Translations under genes and position numbers: made by a program
Source: Hyphomicrobiales bacterium
GTDB lineage: Bacteria; Pseudomonadota; Alphaproteobacteria; Rhizobiales; OSC116
NCBI GenBank assembly: GCA_002401855.1
Contig: NVUH01000014.1
Location: forward strand, 1-64,000
DNA: 64,000 nt
Direction: 5' to 3'
The notes under the pieces: generated by a model
Told to the model about the DNA's origin: nothing
The model's database searches: none
What the model saw: the letters and a program-made list of their open reading frames with translations, nothing else
Part shown: positions 28,854-37,313 of the stretch, piece after piece
How positions within the stretch are numbered: the first letter of the stretch is position 1
Layout of the letters: every line of letters starts with the position of its first letter

Positions 28854-29354
28854 TTATCCAGCCAATGCAATCCCCGCCCAAGCATCAAGCTGCGGTTGCA
28901 AATCCAAACCATCACCCAAAGCAATCAACGCCGCAAATTCTTCATCAGTACCCACAAAATAAATCTGCTTAGCCAGCGCCGCATTAGGCAATTCACGCAC
29001 CATCAAACTAATGCTAATCTCATACAACCCTTCACCACTAACAATTTTCTCCACCACCTTTGGCGGCGCAGTAAATTTCATCAAAGCATCATCATCAAAC
29101 CCATGCAGTGACGGCCATTTAAAATAATTAGTCTCCTGCGCAGCATCAACCAAATAAAAATCCATCACATACAATTTGCCCAACTCAGTACACAACATAG
29201 TCACATTCGCTAAAAACACAGGCCGGCTATTCCGCACCCGCTTTTTAGGCACACCAAGCTCCATTTCAGTCTCAGTCACCCCCTTAGCATATTGCCCATT
29301 CTGTCCAACTCGAATGCCAAGTATATGCTTAGAATTTCTAGGAAACGTAATCAT
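28854..29354 (-). CDS. minor tail protein (gpM-position)
   Basis: A 166-residue protein lying between the tape measure and the gpL-like gene, the position of lambda gpM. Sequence alone gives no firm family. The ATG at 29354 has a strong GGAGG seven bases upstream. Inferred to belong to the tail tip. Confidence 0.7.
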   Translation of the reverse strand: MITFPRNSKHILGIRVGQNGQYAKGVTETEMELGVPKKRVRNSRPVFLANVTMLCTELGKLYVMDFYLVDAAQETNYFKWPSLHGFDDDALMKFTAPPKVVEKIVSGEGLYEISISLMVRELPNAALAKQIYFVGTDEEFAALIALGDGLDLQPQLDAWAGIALAG

Positions 29355-29405
29355 CAAGCGACCTCCAAAGCATCTTCAAAAATTCAATAATTTTGCGCAT
29401 AATAC

Positions 29406-31961
29406 CTAAAATCCACTAGCAATCGCCGCAGCCAAATTACTCTCACCATCAGCCATCCGCTTCACCAAACCATTCTCAATCACTTCAACAATATCAATTT
29501 CAATATCATTGCCATTCTGCCGAACACTAACCCCAGCCGAACTAGTGTTATTCACAACAACGCTAACATTTACAACAGGTTCAGTAGCAATGTTAATATT
29601 TTGATTTGCCGCATTCTGGCTAGCAAAAGCAATCTTATTGCCACTATTAATCTGCTCCAACAACCCGCGATATTTAGCAGTCGCCCCCGCATTAACAACA
29701 AACTCACCATCACTTAACCGCGCAGCAATACTATCACTAGTCCCAGTCCCAGCACCATGAACACCACCACCACCAGCAAAGCTTTGTACAAATCCACCAT
29801 CTTTTAACCCAATCGGCAACAGCTCAAACAACCCATCAATCGCCAAGCCAGAAATCTTGTCAAAAATACGGTTCATCATATTATTAACCGTATCAGCAAG
29901 GCTTTTCATGGTTATCTCACCATTTTTAAAAATCTCACTAAACACACTCTTAAAAGTGTCCTTAACGCCACCAATAACAGTATCAACCACCTCGCCATAT
30001 TCAACCGCCGCAGCCTTAGCCTCCTCAAAAATACTCTTAATACCACCCCCACCATTACCACTAATATTTTGCGCCTTAACCGCCGCGTCATATCGTTTTT
30101 GCGCATTCACCATCAATTTGTCATATAAAATCCGGTCGGACTGGTCATCTAAATCAAGTTTTTGCAAAAACTCATGCTTTTCACGATTCAGTACTTCAAG
30201 CGGTGTTTCGACAGAACGCAGCAATTGCGTCATTTCATTGACTTTATTTGTCAACACCCGCGATAATTCGCCACCAGCACCCTTCCCCGCGTCCTTACCC
30301 AAATCACCCGAAAAATCAATAATTTTAGCACTGTCTATTTTACGCAGGTTTTTCATCGAATCATCATATTGCGATGTGGCTTTTTTCAAATCCTTATTGG
30401 CTAATGCCAATTTATTTTTTAACTCGCTTTGCCATTCCGATAGAGCACTCGCCGACATATTGTTATCTACAGCATAATCGGCCTGTATCACCATTTCTTC
30501 ACGCAAACTAGTTACGCTTGTCTGTGCCTCATCCCGCCCAACCAATGCAGTCGAAACATCTTGCGTTGCCAACTCTCGACCACGTTGGCGCAATGCCCGC
30601 GTCAAACCATATTGCGCCTGCGTGGCAATATCCGTTGTTTTGGCTAACCTCATATCCGCGTCAGATAACCGAGCCGATAAATCGACAGCCCCGCCCAGCG
30701 CTTCACTCAACAAATTTATTGCCAAAGCCGCAGCGCCACCCGCCAATATCAACGGCAGCAATGGCGAAGCCGCAACCGCCGCACCAATAGCAATCACCGC
30801 AGGTATTAAACTAGCGGTTATCATCCCCGCCACCCCAGCAAAACCAAACTCAATCAAATCAATATATTGCGGTATGCCCTCAATAGCGTCTGCCATGCTA
30901 TCAAAGCCACTCACCACCGTTTGGCTAATACCGTAAAGCTTATCAAGTTGACCAGCAACCAACGTCACACTATTGCCAACCCCTGTCATGGCTTGGTCAA
31001 TACGTTTTTCAACATTCAAGAACTCAGCATCAATTTTGGCCGTTTGGCCGTACAAAGCATCAAACACCCGCGCAGCCGTAAGCTCACCCGCCGCGCCCAT
31101 TTCACGCAGTTTGCCAATACTCACATCCATGCCATCAGCAATAGCCTGCGCCAAACGTGGAGCATTTTCCAAAATAGATTTTAATTCGTCACCAGATAGC
31201 CTATCAGATGATAAACCCTGCCCCAATTGCAACACAGCATTAGCGCCTTCTTGCGCTGTTTTACTGCCAATACTAATCGATTTGTTAATATTACTAACAA
31301 CCTGCAACCGCTCTTTTTCACTCTTATTAAGCTGCCTTGTGCTTCGGCTAATCCGCGCATAAGCGCTAACAGTCGAATCCAAACTACCATATGTCTTTTT
31401 CGCAAGCTCAAAATTCTGGCGCATTGTCGCATTAACATTGCCATATTCACCCACAATCAACTTAATTTGCGTTCGTATGCTCGATGCACCATCCAATTGA
31501 TTTTTAATCCCCCGCACCGCAAATGCGGTGGCAACCGCCGCACCAAGCGCATAATGCCCAACCGTCAACCCTTTAATTTGGTTTCTTAAACGACCCAAAA
31601 CACTATTATGCAGCCGCGCGCGAGCAGTTGCATCACTAATAATTTTGACTTGTGCCGACATGGCTCTGTTAAAAATAGTCGCCGATAACGATGTGTTTAT
31701 AAATTGTTTTCTAAGGTTGCTAATCTCGTTTCTAGCAAGCTCAGTGGCAGTCGCATATTTTCGAGTGGTTGCCGCCGCTGCCCGCACTTGGCCTCTAAAT
31801 TCCCCAGAAGACGCGCTAATATCAAACATCCCGTTGATAATTTTTCGCATTTTCAAGCCCGCACCCTCGGTACTTTTTACCAGCCGCAACAAGCTTGTTT
31901 CAGCCTTACTCGGGTCAGCAGTAATATCAATACCCAATTTCACATTATCATTACTAGCCAT
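29406..31961 (-). CDS. tail tape measure protein
   Basis: An 851-residue protein with long helices, a phage tape-measure N-terminal domain (VSNINKSISIGSKTAQEG, LKSILENAPRLAQAIADGMD, IGKLREMGAAGELTAARVFDAL) and a hydrophobic alanine-rich segment at about 380-425. Glycine-rich and coiled stretches follow. Its length predicts a tail of roughly 120-130 nm by the usual 1.5 Angstrom per residue rule. It follows the tail chaperone pair, the normal position. Confidence 0.92.
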   Translation of the reverse strand: MASNDNVKLGIDITADPSKAETSLLRLVKSTEGAGLKMRKIINGMFDISASSGEFRGQVRAAAATTRKYATATELARNEISNLRKQFINTSLSATIFNRAMSAQVKIISDATARARLHNSVLGRLRNQIKGLTVGHYALGAAVATAFAVRGIKNQLDGASSIRTQIKLIVGEYGNVNATMRQNFELAKKTYGSLDSTVSAYARISRSTRQLNKSEKERLQVVSNINKSISIGSKTAQEGANAVLQLGQGLSSDRLSGDELKSILENAPRLAQAIADGMDVSIGKLREMGAAGELTAARVFDALYGQTAKIDAEFLNVEKRIDQAMTGVGNSVTLVAGQLDKLYGISQTVVSGFDSMADAIEGIPQYIDLIEFGFAGVAGMITASLIPAVIAIGAAVAASPLLPLILAGGAAALAINLLSEALGGAVDLSARLSDADMRLAKTTDIATQAQYGLTRALRQRGRELATQDVSTALVGRDEAQTSVTSLREEMVIQADYAVDNNMSASALSEWQSELKNKLALANKDLKKATSQYDDSMKNLRKIDSAKIIDFSGDLGKDAGKGAGGELSRVLTNKVNEMTQLLRSVETPLEVLNREKHEFLQKLDLDDQSDRILYDKLMVNAQKRYDAAVKAQNISGNGGGGIKSIFEEAKAAAVEYGEVVDTVIGGVKDTFKSVFSEIFKNGEITMKSLADTVNNMMNRIFDKISGLAIDGLFELLPIGLKDGGFVQSFAGGGGVHGAGTGTSDSIAARLSDGEFVVNAGATAKYRGLLEQINSGNKIAFASQNAANQNINIATEPVVNVSVVVNNTSSAGVSVRQNGNDIEIDIVEVIENGLVKRMADGESNLAAAIASGF

Positions 31962-31969
31962 TTCGTCAC

Positions 31970-32152
31970 CTATTTGACCAATGCTCTTAATTCAGAGAAT
32001 TCATCTTTTGTCATTTTATTATTTTGTGTATTTTCTTCGTCAAAACCCTGCATTCGCAACCAAGCCTTGTGAGCGGCGGCATATTCACGTAACGTCAACC
32101 GCCAGAAATCACGCGCAGGCATACCAAGGTTCGCAATCGCAAACCCTAGCAT
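31970..32152 (-). CDS. tail assembly chaperone, second part (frameshift product)
   Basis: A 60-codon frame, MLGFAIANLGMPARDFWRLTL..., resembling the rhodobacterial phage/GTA tail chaperone group (TIGR02216-like: short, with xxFWxLTxRE). It has no clear ribosome-binding site of its own. Its frame extends upstream without a stop to the slippery heptamer at 32203-32209 in the preceding gene, so it is probably made mainly as a -1 frameshift fusion, like lambda gpGT. Confidence 0.8.
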   Translation of the reverse strand: MLGFAIANLGMPARDFWRLTLREYAAAHKAWLRMQGFDEENTQNNKMTKDEFSELRALVK

Positions 32153-32166
32153 TTCGTAGAAATCAA

Positions 32167-32520
32167 TCAGCTCGACTTCTTCTTTGCCTGTGCCGCTTTT
32201 GGCTTTTTTTCTGGCGCATCCATTTCTTGCCTGCCAAGCGTTGCTTGTGTCAATTGCCCAACCAACCCCATAAGCCCATTAAAACTGGCCTTAGTAAAAT
32301 CTGGCAAATCGGTTTTTTCCACGCCATTAGCTTCCATAATCACCGCCATCAATTCACGAATCTTCGGAAAATCAAGCAACGGTAATATTTCATCCATATA
32401 ATCAAAAGCATTTTTGCCATATTTTTCTTGAATTGCTTCAAGCGCCGCAATATCCAAGCTAGCCTTATAAGACTGCCCAGATACAATGAATTTCACATCA
32501 CTTTGTTCTAAATTATCCAT
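32167..32520 (-). CDS. tail assembly chaperone, first part (gpG-like)
   Basis: A 117-residue protein upstream of the tape measure, KFIVSGQSYKASLDIAALEAIQEKYG..., matching GTA gp10-like tail chaperones. Near its 3' end the in-frame codons GAA AAA AAG form the A-AAA-AAG slippery sequence. A -1 shift there avoids the TGA at 32167 and continues into the next frame. Both products would bind the tape measure during tail assembly. Confidence 0.85.
   Translation of the reverse strand: MDNLEQSDVKFIVSGQSYKASLDIAALEAIQEKYGKNAFDYMDEILPLLDFPKIRELMAVIMEANGVEKTDLPDFTKASFNGLMGLVGQLTQATLGRQEMDAPEKKPKAAQAKKKSS
32203..32209 (-). promoter_or_regulatory. -1 ribosomal frameshift heptamer A-AAA-AAG
   Basis: The zero-frame codons are CCA GAA AAA AAG CCA. 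After a -1 slip the reading continues as GCC AAA AGC GGC ACA GGC and runs without a stop into the 31970-32152 frame, adding the linker AKSGTGKEEVELIDFYE before MLGF. The heptamer phase is exactly the canonical X-XXY-YYZ one. Confidence 0.8.
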
Positions 32521-32545
32521 ATTTGTCCCAATCTAACAATGTTAT

Positions 32546-32977
32546 CTATTCAGCAGTAAAAACATATTTACCAGCAGGCATAAACCCGATACTCATAGAT
32601 AAATCTTCTTCCATGTCACCACCAAAGCTCAATTTCGGTATATTCCAACCCGCCACGCATGTGTAAGTACCAAGCCCAGGCACAACACATTTACCATCAA
32701 GTGGAATTTGTGCTTCAAAAGCACCAACCGCCAATTTCACCGCCGCATGATCTTGAAAAAGGCCATCGCCTTCAATGCTCAATTCTTTCATGCCATAACG
32801 TGTGGTTTTTTGCAGTGGCGCACTACGGTCATCACAATCAGGCACAGTGGTATCAACCATATTTGCCGAAACTTCCAAACTATGCGTTTTAATGCCGCAA
32901 ATCATTAAGAACTCACCCGCATTATCGGGGTCATCCATTATAAATGCTAAGCTACGAGCTAATTCACCCATGGTCAT
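32546..32977 (-). CDS. major tail tube protein
   Basis: A 143-residue protein resembling GTA gp9/TP901-1-type major tail proteins (GELARSLAFIMDDPD at the N-terminus, beta-rich body with TRYGMKELSIEGDGLF). It sits between the tail-completion protein and the tail chaperones, the standard place. Its start overlaps the preceding stop (TAATG). A second in-frame ATG at 32971 has better spacing to AAGGA and may be the real start. Confidence 0.8.
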   Translation of the reverse strand: MTMGELARSLAFIMDDPDNAGEFLMICGIKTHSLEVSANMVDTTVPDCDDRSAPLQKTTRYGMKELSIEGDGLFQDHAAVKLAVGAFEAQIPLDGKCVVPGLGTYTCVAGWNIPKLSFGGDMEEDLSMSIGFMPAGKYVFTAE

Positions 32978-33369
32978 TATTCCTTATGTAAAAGCGCATT
33001 AAATCGCGCCATGGTTTCATGGTCTTCACCATCTTGGTTAAAGCCCGCTAGTTCCAAAATAACGCTCAACAAAACCAAGCCAGCACCCGCCACCTCAAAT
33101 GTCTCATCAATCAATATTTCGGTTATTTGTTGCCGAATATTCAAACTATTTTCCAACGTTTCGGCACCGTCAAAAACCTTAATACTAAATTGCTCATTCA
33201 CCACATCAAGGCCGCGTAACCGCTCTGTCCGACCACTAAAATCTTCAATCAACACATATGGCTTAACTAATTTTGGTGGCACATAACTGTAAATCCGCCC
33301 ACCACATACAGCATCATCAATAAGCGCAGCCCTAACCGCCTCCGCCAATGGCACAGTAAAAAAACTCAT
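32977..33369 (-). CDS. tail completion protein, DUF3168-like
   Basis: A 130-residue protein with the DUF3168 pattern (VRAALIDDAVCGGRIYSYVP ... PYVLIEDFSGR ... QQITEILID), found in tail terminators of siphophages and GTA gp8. It would cap the tail and join it to the head. It is coupled to the tail tube gene. Confidence 0.85.
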   Translation of the reverse strand: MSFFTVPLAEAVRAALIDDAVCGGRIYSYVPPKLVKPYVLIEDFSGRTERLRGLDVVNEQFSIKVFDGAETLENSLNIRQQITEILIDETFEVAGAGLVLLSVILELAGFNQDGEDHETMARFNALLHKE

Positions 33370-33382
33370 AATTCAAACCTAT

Positions 33383-33832
33383 TTATTTGCCCCAAACCCG
33401 CTTAACAGATTTGTTAATCGCCCGCGTTATGCGGCTTTTGACGCCCTTTTTCATCCCATCCCAAGCGGGGTAAAATGTCGCATTAGCCGCCACTGGCTTT
33501 ATTATTTTACCCGTTTTAGGGTTCACCATCACATGCCCAAATTCAACCATTGGCGCATAAAATGTGTCACTCACCACCCGCACCCGCATTGCATCATGTT
33601 TTGCCCCATCAATCGACCGCCCGCGCTTCACACTATCAGCCTTCAAAACTTTAATACCCTGTGCCAACTGCCCTGTATAACCTTTTGGCGCGGCAGATCG
33701 CGCTGCATCGGCAAATTCCTCTGCCCCAATATCCATAGCCCGCTGTACATCTTTTTTAATTTCAACAGGCATTTCCATTAGCTTGCGCCGTAAATTTTCA
33801 ATCCCAATAAAACCACCTTCAGCCACAATCAA
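33383..33832 (-). CDS. HK97 gp10-like tail-component protein
   Basis: A 149-residue basic protein matching the HK97-gp10 family (ENLRRKLMEMPVEIKKDVQRAM, AARSAAPKGYTGQLAQGIKV, YAPMVEFGHVMVNPKTGK). These proteins act at the head-tail joint. The start overlaps the adaptor gene stop by four bases. Confidence 0.87.
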   Translation of the reverse strand: MIVAEGGFIGIENLRRKLMEMPVEIKKDVQRAMDIGAEEFADAARSAAPKGYTGQLAQGIKVLKADSVKRGRSIDGAKHDAMRVRVVSDTFYAPMVEFGHVMVNPKTGKIIKPVAANATFYPAWDGMKKGVKSRITRAINKSVKRVWGK

Positions 33833-34170
33833 CCCTCCACCAATGTCGCCTCATATTCAGCATAAACATCCCCAATCGGCTTATGGTGCTGAATATTAAT
33901 ATACAATTCTCGGTCACCATTGCTCTGCCATATAATCCGATCGCCAGCTTGCACCAGTTCAGGCAAAAACGCCCGCGCCCAAGTCACAATTTTATAAACC
34001 CCAATCGCCTTTTTACCACCTTCTATAAGCCCACTTTTCGCTCGTATTGGCGTAATTTGCGCCCACGCCCCCTCTAAATCAGCAAATTCACCATTTTGCC
34101 CACCCATACTGTCTGTGCTAACCGCCTTGCGCTGCAACATAATTTTATCATTCAAAACAACTTCAACCAT
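33829..34170 (-). CDS. head-tail adaptor protein (SPP1 gp16-like)
   Basis: A 113-residue beta-barrel-type protein with the family landmarks KAVSTDSMGGQNGEFADLEGAWAQI, ARAFLPELVQAGDRIIW and REYINIQ-like DRELYINIQHHKP. It closes the head-tail connector. It is separated from the upstream connector gene by a 2.5-kb block of non-structural genes. Confidence 0.87.
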   Translation of the reverse strand: MVEVVLNDKIMLQRKAVSTDSMGGQNGEFADLEGAWAQITPIRAKSGLIEGGKKAIGVYKIVTWARAFLPELVQAGDRIIWQSNGDRELYINIQHHKPIGDVYAEYEATLVEG

Positions 34171-34217
34171 TTTTCACAACCTTCACTTGTAATTAAAACC
34201 CGAATCGCGCGACAATA

Positions 34218-34233
34218 TCCCCAAAAGTGGGGA
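34218..34233 (+). promoter_or_regulatory. palindrome over the ribosome-binding site of the moron
   Basis: TCCCC and GGGGA form a perfect 5-bp hairpin with a six-base loop. The right arm GGGGA is also the Shine-Dalgarno-like sequence before the ATG at 34237. It could mask the site in RNA or act as an operator in DNA. Confidence 0.4.
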
Positions 34234-34236
34234 CGT

Positions 34237-34800
34237 ATGAGTAAATACAATTTTTCTATGCCAGCCGATTACGCGGATAGATACACTGAGTTTATTGACA
34301 ATATTGCCAAATATGATTTTAAGGACATCATACCAATTGCTAATGAAATCAACAAAATTAATGCCAATAGAATTGATAGCCTAAAACAGGCGATGATTGA
34401 ATCAACCGCAGTTTTTGCCGAAAAGTATGAAGTTTCTGATATTCCTTACCTGTTAGATAAATCCCGACAGATATTATTAGCCTCCGTTACAGCAGATGAA
34501 AACACAGACTATTCTATTCACGACCATCCAGTTAAGCTAGAACGGGATCAACCGACAATCAAACCCTCTGCCGTGACATATACCATTTATCATACCGATC
34601 ATAATGGTAACCCCACGACAGATTCTTGTGTCGACATCATTTCATATGCTCACGAACTTTTACCATTTTTAGACGCTGTCAAAAACAACGGTAAAAAATG
34701 GACTATTTTACTAGATAATATTTCTAAAATCCGCGTAAATCCATCAAGAAAAATCATAAAAAAGAGGAATATATATTCCTTCATTAGTGATAACTTCTAA
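34237..34800 (+). CDS. unknown moron protein, opposite strand to late genes
   Basis: A 187-residue protein starting MSKYNFSMPADYADRY. It has a charged helical N-terminal half and a beta-rich C-terminal half (AVTYTIYHTDHNGN ... KKWTILLDNISKIRV). I recognise no family. It is transcribed against the surrounding late genes. A small palindrome (TCCCC AAAAGT GGGGA, 34218-34233) lies at its ribosome-binding site. Strand and place mark it as a moron that may be expressed in the lysogen. It overlaps the end of the convergent KilA-N gene by three bases. Confidence 0.7.
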   Translation: MSKYNFSMPADYADRYTEFIDNIAKYDFKDIIPIANEINKINANRIDSLKQAMIESTAVFAEKYEVSDIPYLLDKSRQILLASVTADENTDYSIHDHPVKLERDQPTIKPSAVTYTIYHTDHNGNPTTDSCVDIISYAHELLPFLDAVKNNGKKWTILLDNISKIRVNPSRKIIKKRNIYSFISDNF

Positions 34801-35552
34801 CCCAACATTCCCCGCTTCAACGGCCGTTCACGCACCAAATTCATAGCATCACCTACCAACGTCGCCAATTTCTGTTCAAATTTTTCAATGTCTGTCAAAT
34901 TTTCCACCCCGTTAAACCGCCGCAAAATCATGTCTTTGCATTCAAACGGCTTCACACCAGCCAAACCATCAACATAATTTTTCGCCGCCTCAATATCTTG
35001 GCTTAATATTTGGCTATAACTAAACACCCCAAAATGCGCCGCCAAAGCATGGCAATAATCTTCAACGGTGCGCACCACCCCACCAGCAGGCCAACTATTC
35101 TCAATAGCAATCGCAATCTGGCATTGCAAATCAACCAATTGCTCACCCGTCAATATCTCTCTCTTAATCGCCTTTTTCGGCTTATCCTGCTCAATTTTCG
35201 CAACTTTCGGCGGCTCAATCGCTTTTTGTTGCCAATCAAACACCAATTCAGTCACAAAAACCGAAAATTCAGGGCTAAGCCACTGGGCAAGATGAATAGC
35301 CATTTTAGGGTGTATCCACGTCCCCCGCGTCTGCTCATCCCATCCGCCTTTTTTTGTTTTAATTAATAGCAAAGCGGGAATTCCCGCTTTGGACGAAAGC
35401 GCCCGTATATAAGCCTTTGTGGTTTCTAATCTTCTATATTGCTCCATCTGCTTACCAAATATTTTACACATCGTGGTAGCATGAAAATACCCATCCTCAT
35501 CACGCATAGGAATTTCATATTTGCCAAATTTATTTATTGATATAGCTTTCAT
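34797..35552 (-). CDS. KilA-N domain protein, probable antirepressor
   Basis: A 251-residue protein. Residues ~1-95 form a KilA-N domain (DEDGYFHATTMCKIFGKQMEQYRRL, GGWDEQTRGTWIHPKMAIHLAQWLSPEFSVFVTELV), a DNA-binding fold common in phage antirepressors. The C-terminal half (from about 130) is helical and unassigned. The ATG at 35552 has AAGGA seven bases upstream. Upstream lies a highly structured 330-base leader that may hold an antisense RNA. The expected role is control of repressor activity or lytic choice. Confidence 0.8.
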   Translation of the reverse strand: MKAISINKFGKYEIPMRDEDGYFHATTMCKIFGKQMEQYRRLETTKAYIRALSSKAGIPALLLIKTKKGGWDEQTRGTWIHPKMAIHLAQWLSPEFSVFVTELVFDWQQKAIEPPKVAKIEQDKPKKAIKREILTGEQLVDLQCQIAIAIENSWPAGGVVRTVEDYCHALAAHFGVFSYSQILSQDIEAAKNYVDGLAGVKPFECKDMILRRFNGVENLTDIEKFEQKLATLVGDAMNLVRERPLKRGMLG

Positions 35553-35585
35553 TTCTTCATCCTTTGGTTTTTTAAACCACCTCAT

Positions 35586-35824
35586 CGCTACTAACAGATA
35601 GGGTGATCGAACGTAAACAAGTTAGTAGACAGTCCCAAAAGAAAACTGCGTGCTTGCGCACCAAGTCCACGCCCGACCATAAGTTACACCCACCAAGGCA
35701 TAAAAAAACACGCAGTAAAATTCGCGTGTAGGACGCTTTTGAGAAACGAGCTACTAAACTCGGTGTCACTATTGCAACACACCCGAATCTTGCACCATTT
35801 TCACATATTTGTCAAATCACCCAT
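35586..35824 (-). ncRNA. structured leader before the KilA-N gene, candidate C4-type antisense RNA
   Basis: No credible protein gene occupies this stretch. On the minus strand two perfect 8-bp stems can form: ACTGCGTG (35709-35716) with CACGCAGT (35645-35652), and CTACTAAC (35621-35628) with GTTAGTAG (35588-35595). A third related CTACTAAA copy lies at 35751-35758. Two-stem RNAs of this kind (C4 RNAs) precede antirepressor genes in P1-, P7- and P22-like phages. Assignment to C4 is inference from structure and neighbour. Confidence 0.45.
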
Positions 35825-35849
35825 AAAAAAACCGCTCCAAACAGCGGTT
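35825..35849 (-). terminator. terminator upstream of the KilA-N leader
   Basis: A perfect stem AACCGCT / AGCGGTT with a six-base loop, followed on the minus strand by seven T. It would stop late head-gene transcription after the membrane-protein gene at 36024, insulating the KilA-N unit. Confidence 0.8.
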
Positions 35850-35919
35850 AAAGATTCAATTTGCCGTTTTTAGCGACTCACTATATATTTTCAATTTTAC
35901 AACCTAAAGGAATATAAAA

Positions 35920-36018
35920 ATGGCCGATGATAAAGATCCCGTTGCAGTCAATACTGGCAAACCCAGCACCGTAACAACAACCTCAACCTCAGTCGATACA
36001 TCAGTTGAAAAGCCTTAA
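35920..36018 (+). CDS. tiny 32-residue unknown protein
   Basis: A short plus-strand frame, MADDKDPVAVNTGKPSTV..., ending VEKP, rich in Thr and Ser, with AAAGGA nine bases before the ATG. It lies between a terminator and the end of a convergent gene. It is too short to assign, but the ribosome-binding site and clean intergenic placement support it. Confidence 0.45.
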   Translation: MADDKDPVAVNTGKPSTVTTTSTSVDTSVEKP

Positions 36019-36023
36019 TCGTA

Positions 36024-36641
36024 TTATTTATTGTGCCAAGAAATATTCATTTTAATAATTATATTCGCTGGCAAATAGGTCAATTTGCATTTTTGTTTAG
36101 GGTCATGCCCTTCAAACACTAGTGGTGATTCGTCGTGCGCATCGGCATACAATGCTGTTACATATAATGACACATTACCCACACCGTCTAACGCAATGTT
36201 ATTATTAGGCAAACCCGCTGGTAATTTATAAAAATTACTTTCATAAACCTTGCCATCATTGGTGTAAATTTGCACATTCCGCCATAACGCATCAGTCTCA
36301 TCTAAAATAGAAGCAATCACCGAAGGGTTATGGTCATCGACATGAATACCAACCTGCCTAATGATTTTTGCCCATATTTTCCTTAAATACCGCCGCCAAA
36401 CAGCCGCAACCACAAGGCTAGCAATCACCGCACCAACAACTTGATATATCGGTTTATTCAAGCCAAATTCAGCTAGTAAAAGCGTAGCCAATTTTGCAAG
36501 CAATCCATAAACTAAAATTTGCATGCCAATATCAACAGGCCGCAATCCGCCATCCCTGCCCACAGTGGCAACATAAAATCCCAAATATCCAGCCACTAAA
36601 ATGATCTGAATGTCCAAACTTAAATTAATCAACGAATCCAT
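36024..36641 (-). CDS. unknown inner-membrane protein in the head module
   Basis: A 205-residue protein with about three N-terminal membrane helices (IQIILVAGYLGFYVATV, MQILVYGLLAKLATLLLA, YQVVGAVIASLVVAAVW) and a soluble C-terminal domain of beta character. The ATG at 36641 has GGAGG five bases upstream. A membrane protein is out of place among head genes; superinfection exclusion or lysogenic conversion is possible but unproven. Confidence 0.65.
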   Translation of the reverse strand: MDSLINLSLDIQIILVAGYLGFYVATVGRDGGLRPVDIGMQILVYGLLAKLATLLLAEFGLNKPIYQVVGAVIASLVVAAVWRRYLRKIWAKIIRQVGIHVDDHNPSVIASILDETDALWRNVQIYTNDGKVYESNFYKLPAGLPNNNIALDGVGNVSLYVTALYADAHDESPLVFEGHDPKQKCKLTYLPANIIIKMNISWHNK

Positions 36642-36689
36642 ATATACCTCCAACGGCTAAAATAACCAAATTACACCCGATTCCACCAC

Positions 36690-37271
36690 CTAAATCGGCC
36701 TAAATCCACCCATCAGCGCCTTAACCCCATTCCCAATAGCATATTGCTTAGTCTCACTAGTGTCAGCCTTCAGCTTATACCAATCCGCCACCAGCAGCTT
36801 AATCGCCTGCCCAATGCTTTTATCAAACCCATCATCAGCAGCCGCCCAACCAGCAATATAATCAACGCTAATTTCGCCAAACTCCCCATAATGAACAGGC
36901 CAGCTAAACCCCTTGCGTAACTTAACACTCACAAAATTCGTCATATCGTGCTCAGTCCGCACCCCATCAAGCTCAAAATGTTGCTCCACACCAAAAGCGT
37001 CAAAATAATTTATCGCCCCCAAAACCATATTGTTCGCCCGCCGCAAAACAAGCCGGTCACCAAACTCCACAAAAACCATCTTAACATTGCGCCGCACAAT
37101 GCAAATGCCATACATCCGCTCCAGCGCCGCAACCCCAGCATCAAACAACCCATCAATCAAGTCATTATCATAATCCCCACCAACCCGCATATTCAGCTTA
37201 ACATCAGCAACAGTCACACCAATAATACCATCACCCTCAACAGCCCCAAGCTCCAAAGTCCCATCACTCAT
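36690..37271 (-). CDS. head-tail connector protein (HK97 gp6-like)
   Basis: A 193-residue helical protein of the gp6/TIGR02215 connector type (VTVADVKLNMRVGGDYDNDLIDGLFDAGVAALERMYG ... KSIGQAIKLLVADWYKL). It forms a ring beneath the portal. In related phages the adaptor gene follows directly; here four unrelated genes intervene. Confidence 0.85.
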   Translation of the reverse strand: MSDGTLELGAVEGDGIIGVTVADVKLNMRVGGDYDNDLIDGLFDAGVAALERMYGICIVRRNVKMVFVEFGDRLVLRRANNMVLGAINYFDAFGVEQHFELDGVRTEHDMTNFVSVKLRKGFSWPVHYGEFGEISVDYIAGWAAADDGFDKSIGQAIKLLVADWYKLKADTSETKQYAIGNGVKALMGGFRPI

Positions 37272-37313
37272 AATATCACCATCAAAAAATCAAAAGCTCA
37301 ACCCACCAAAAAC

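Noticed and set aside
35572-35769. A 65-codon frame upstream of the KilA-N gene
   Set aside because: No ribosome-binding site was seen, it overlaps the KilA-N reading region and covers the strong stems; a non-coding leader is more likely, although a short leader peptide cannot be excluded.
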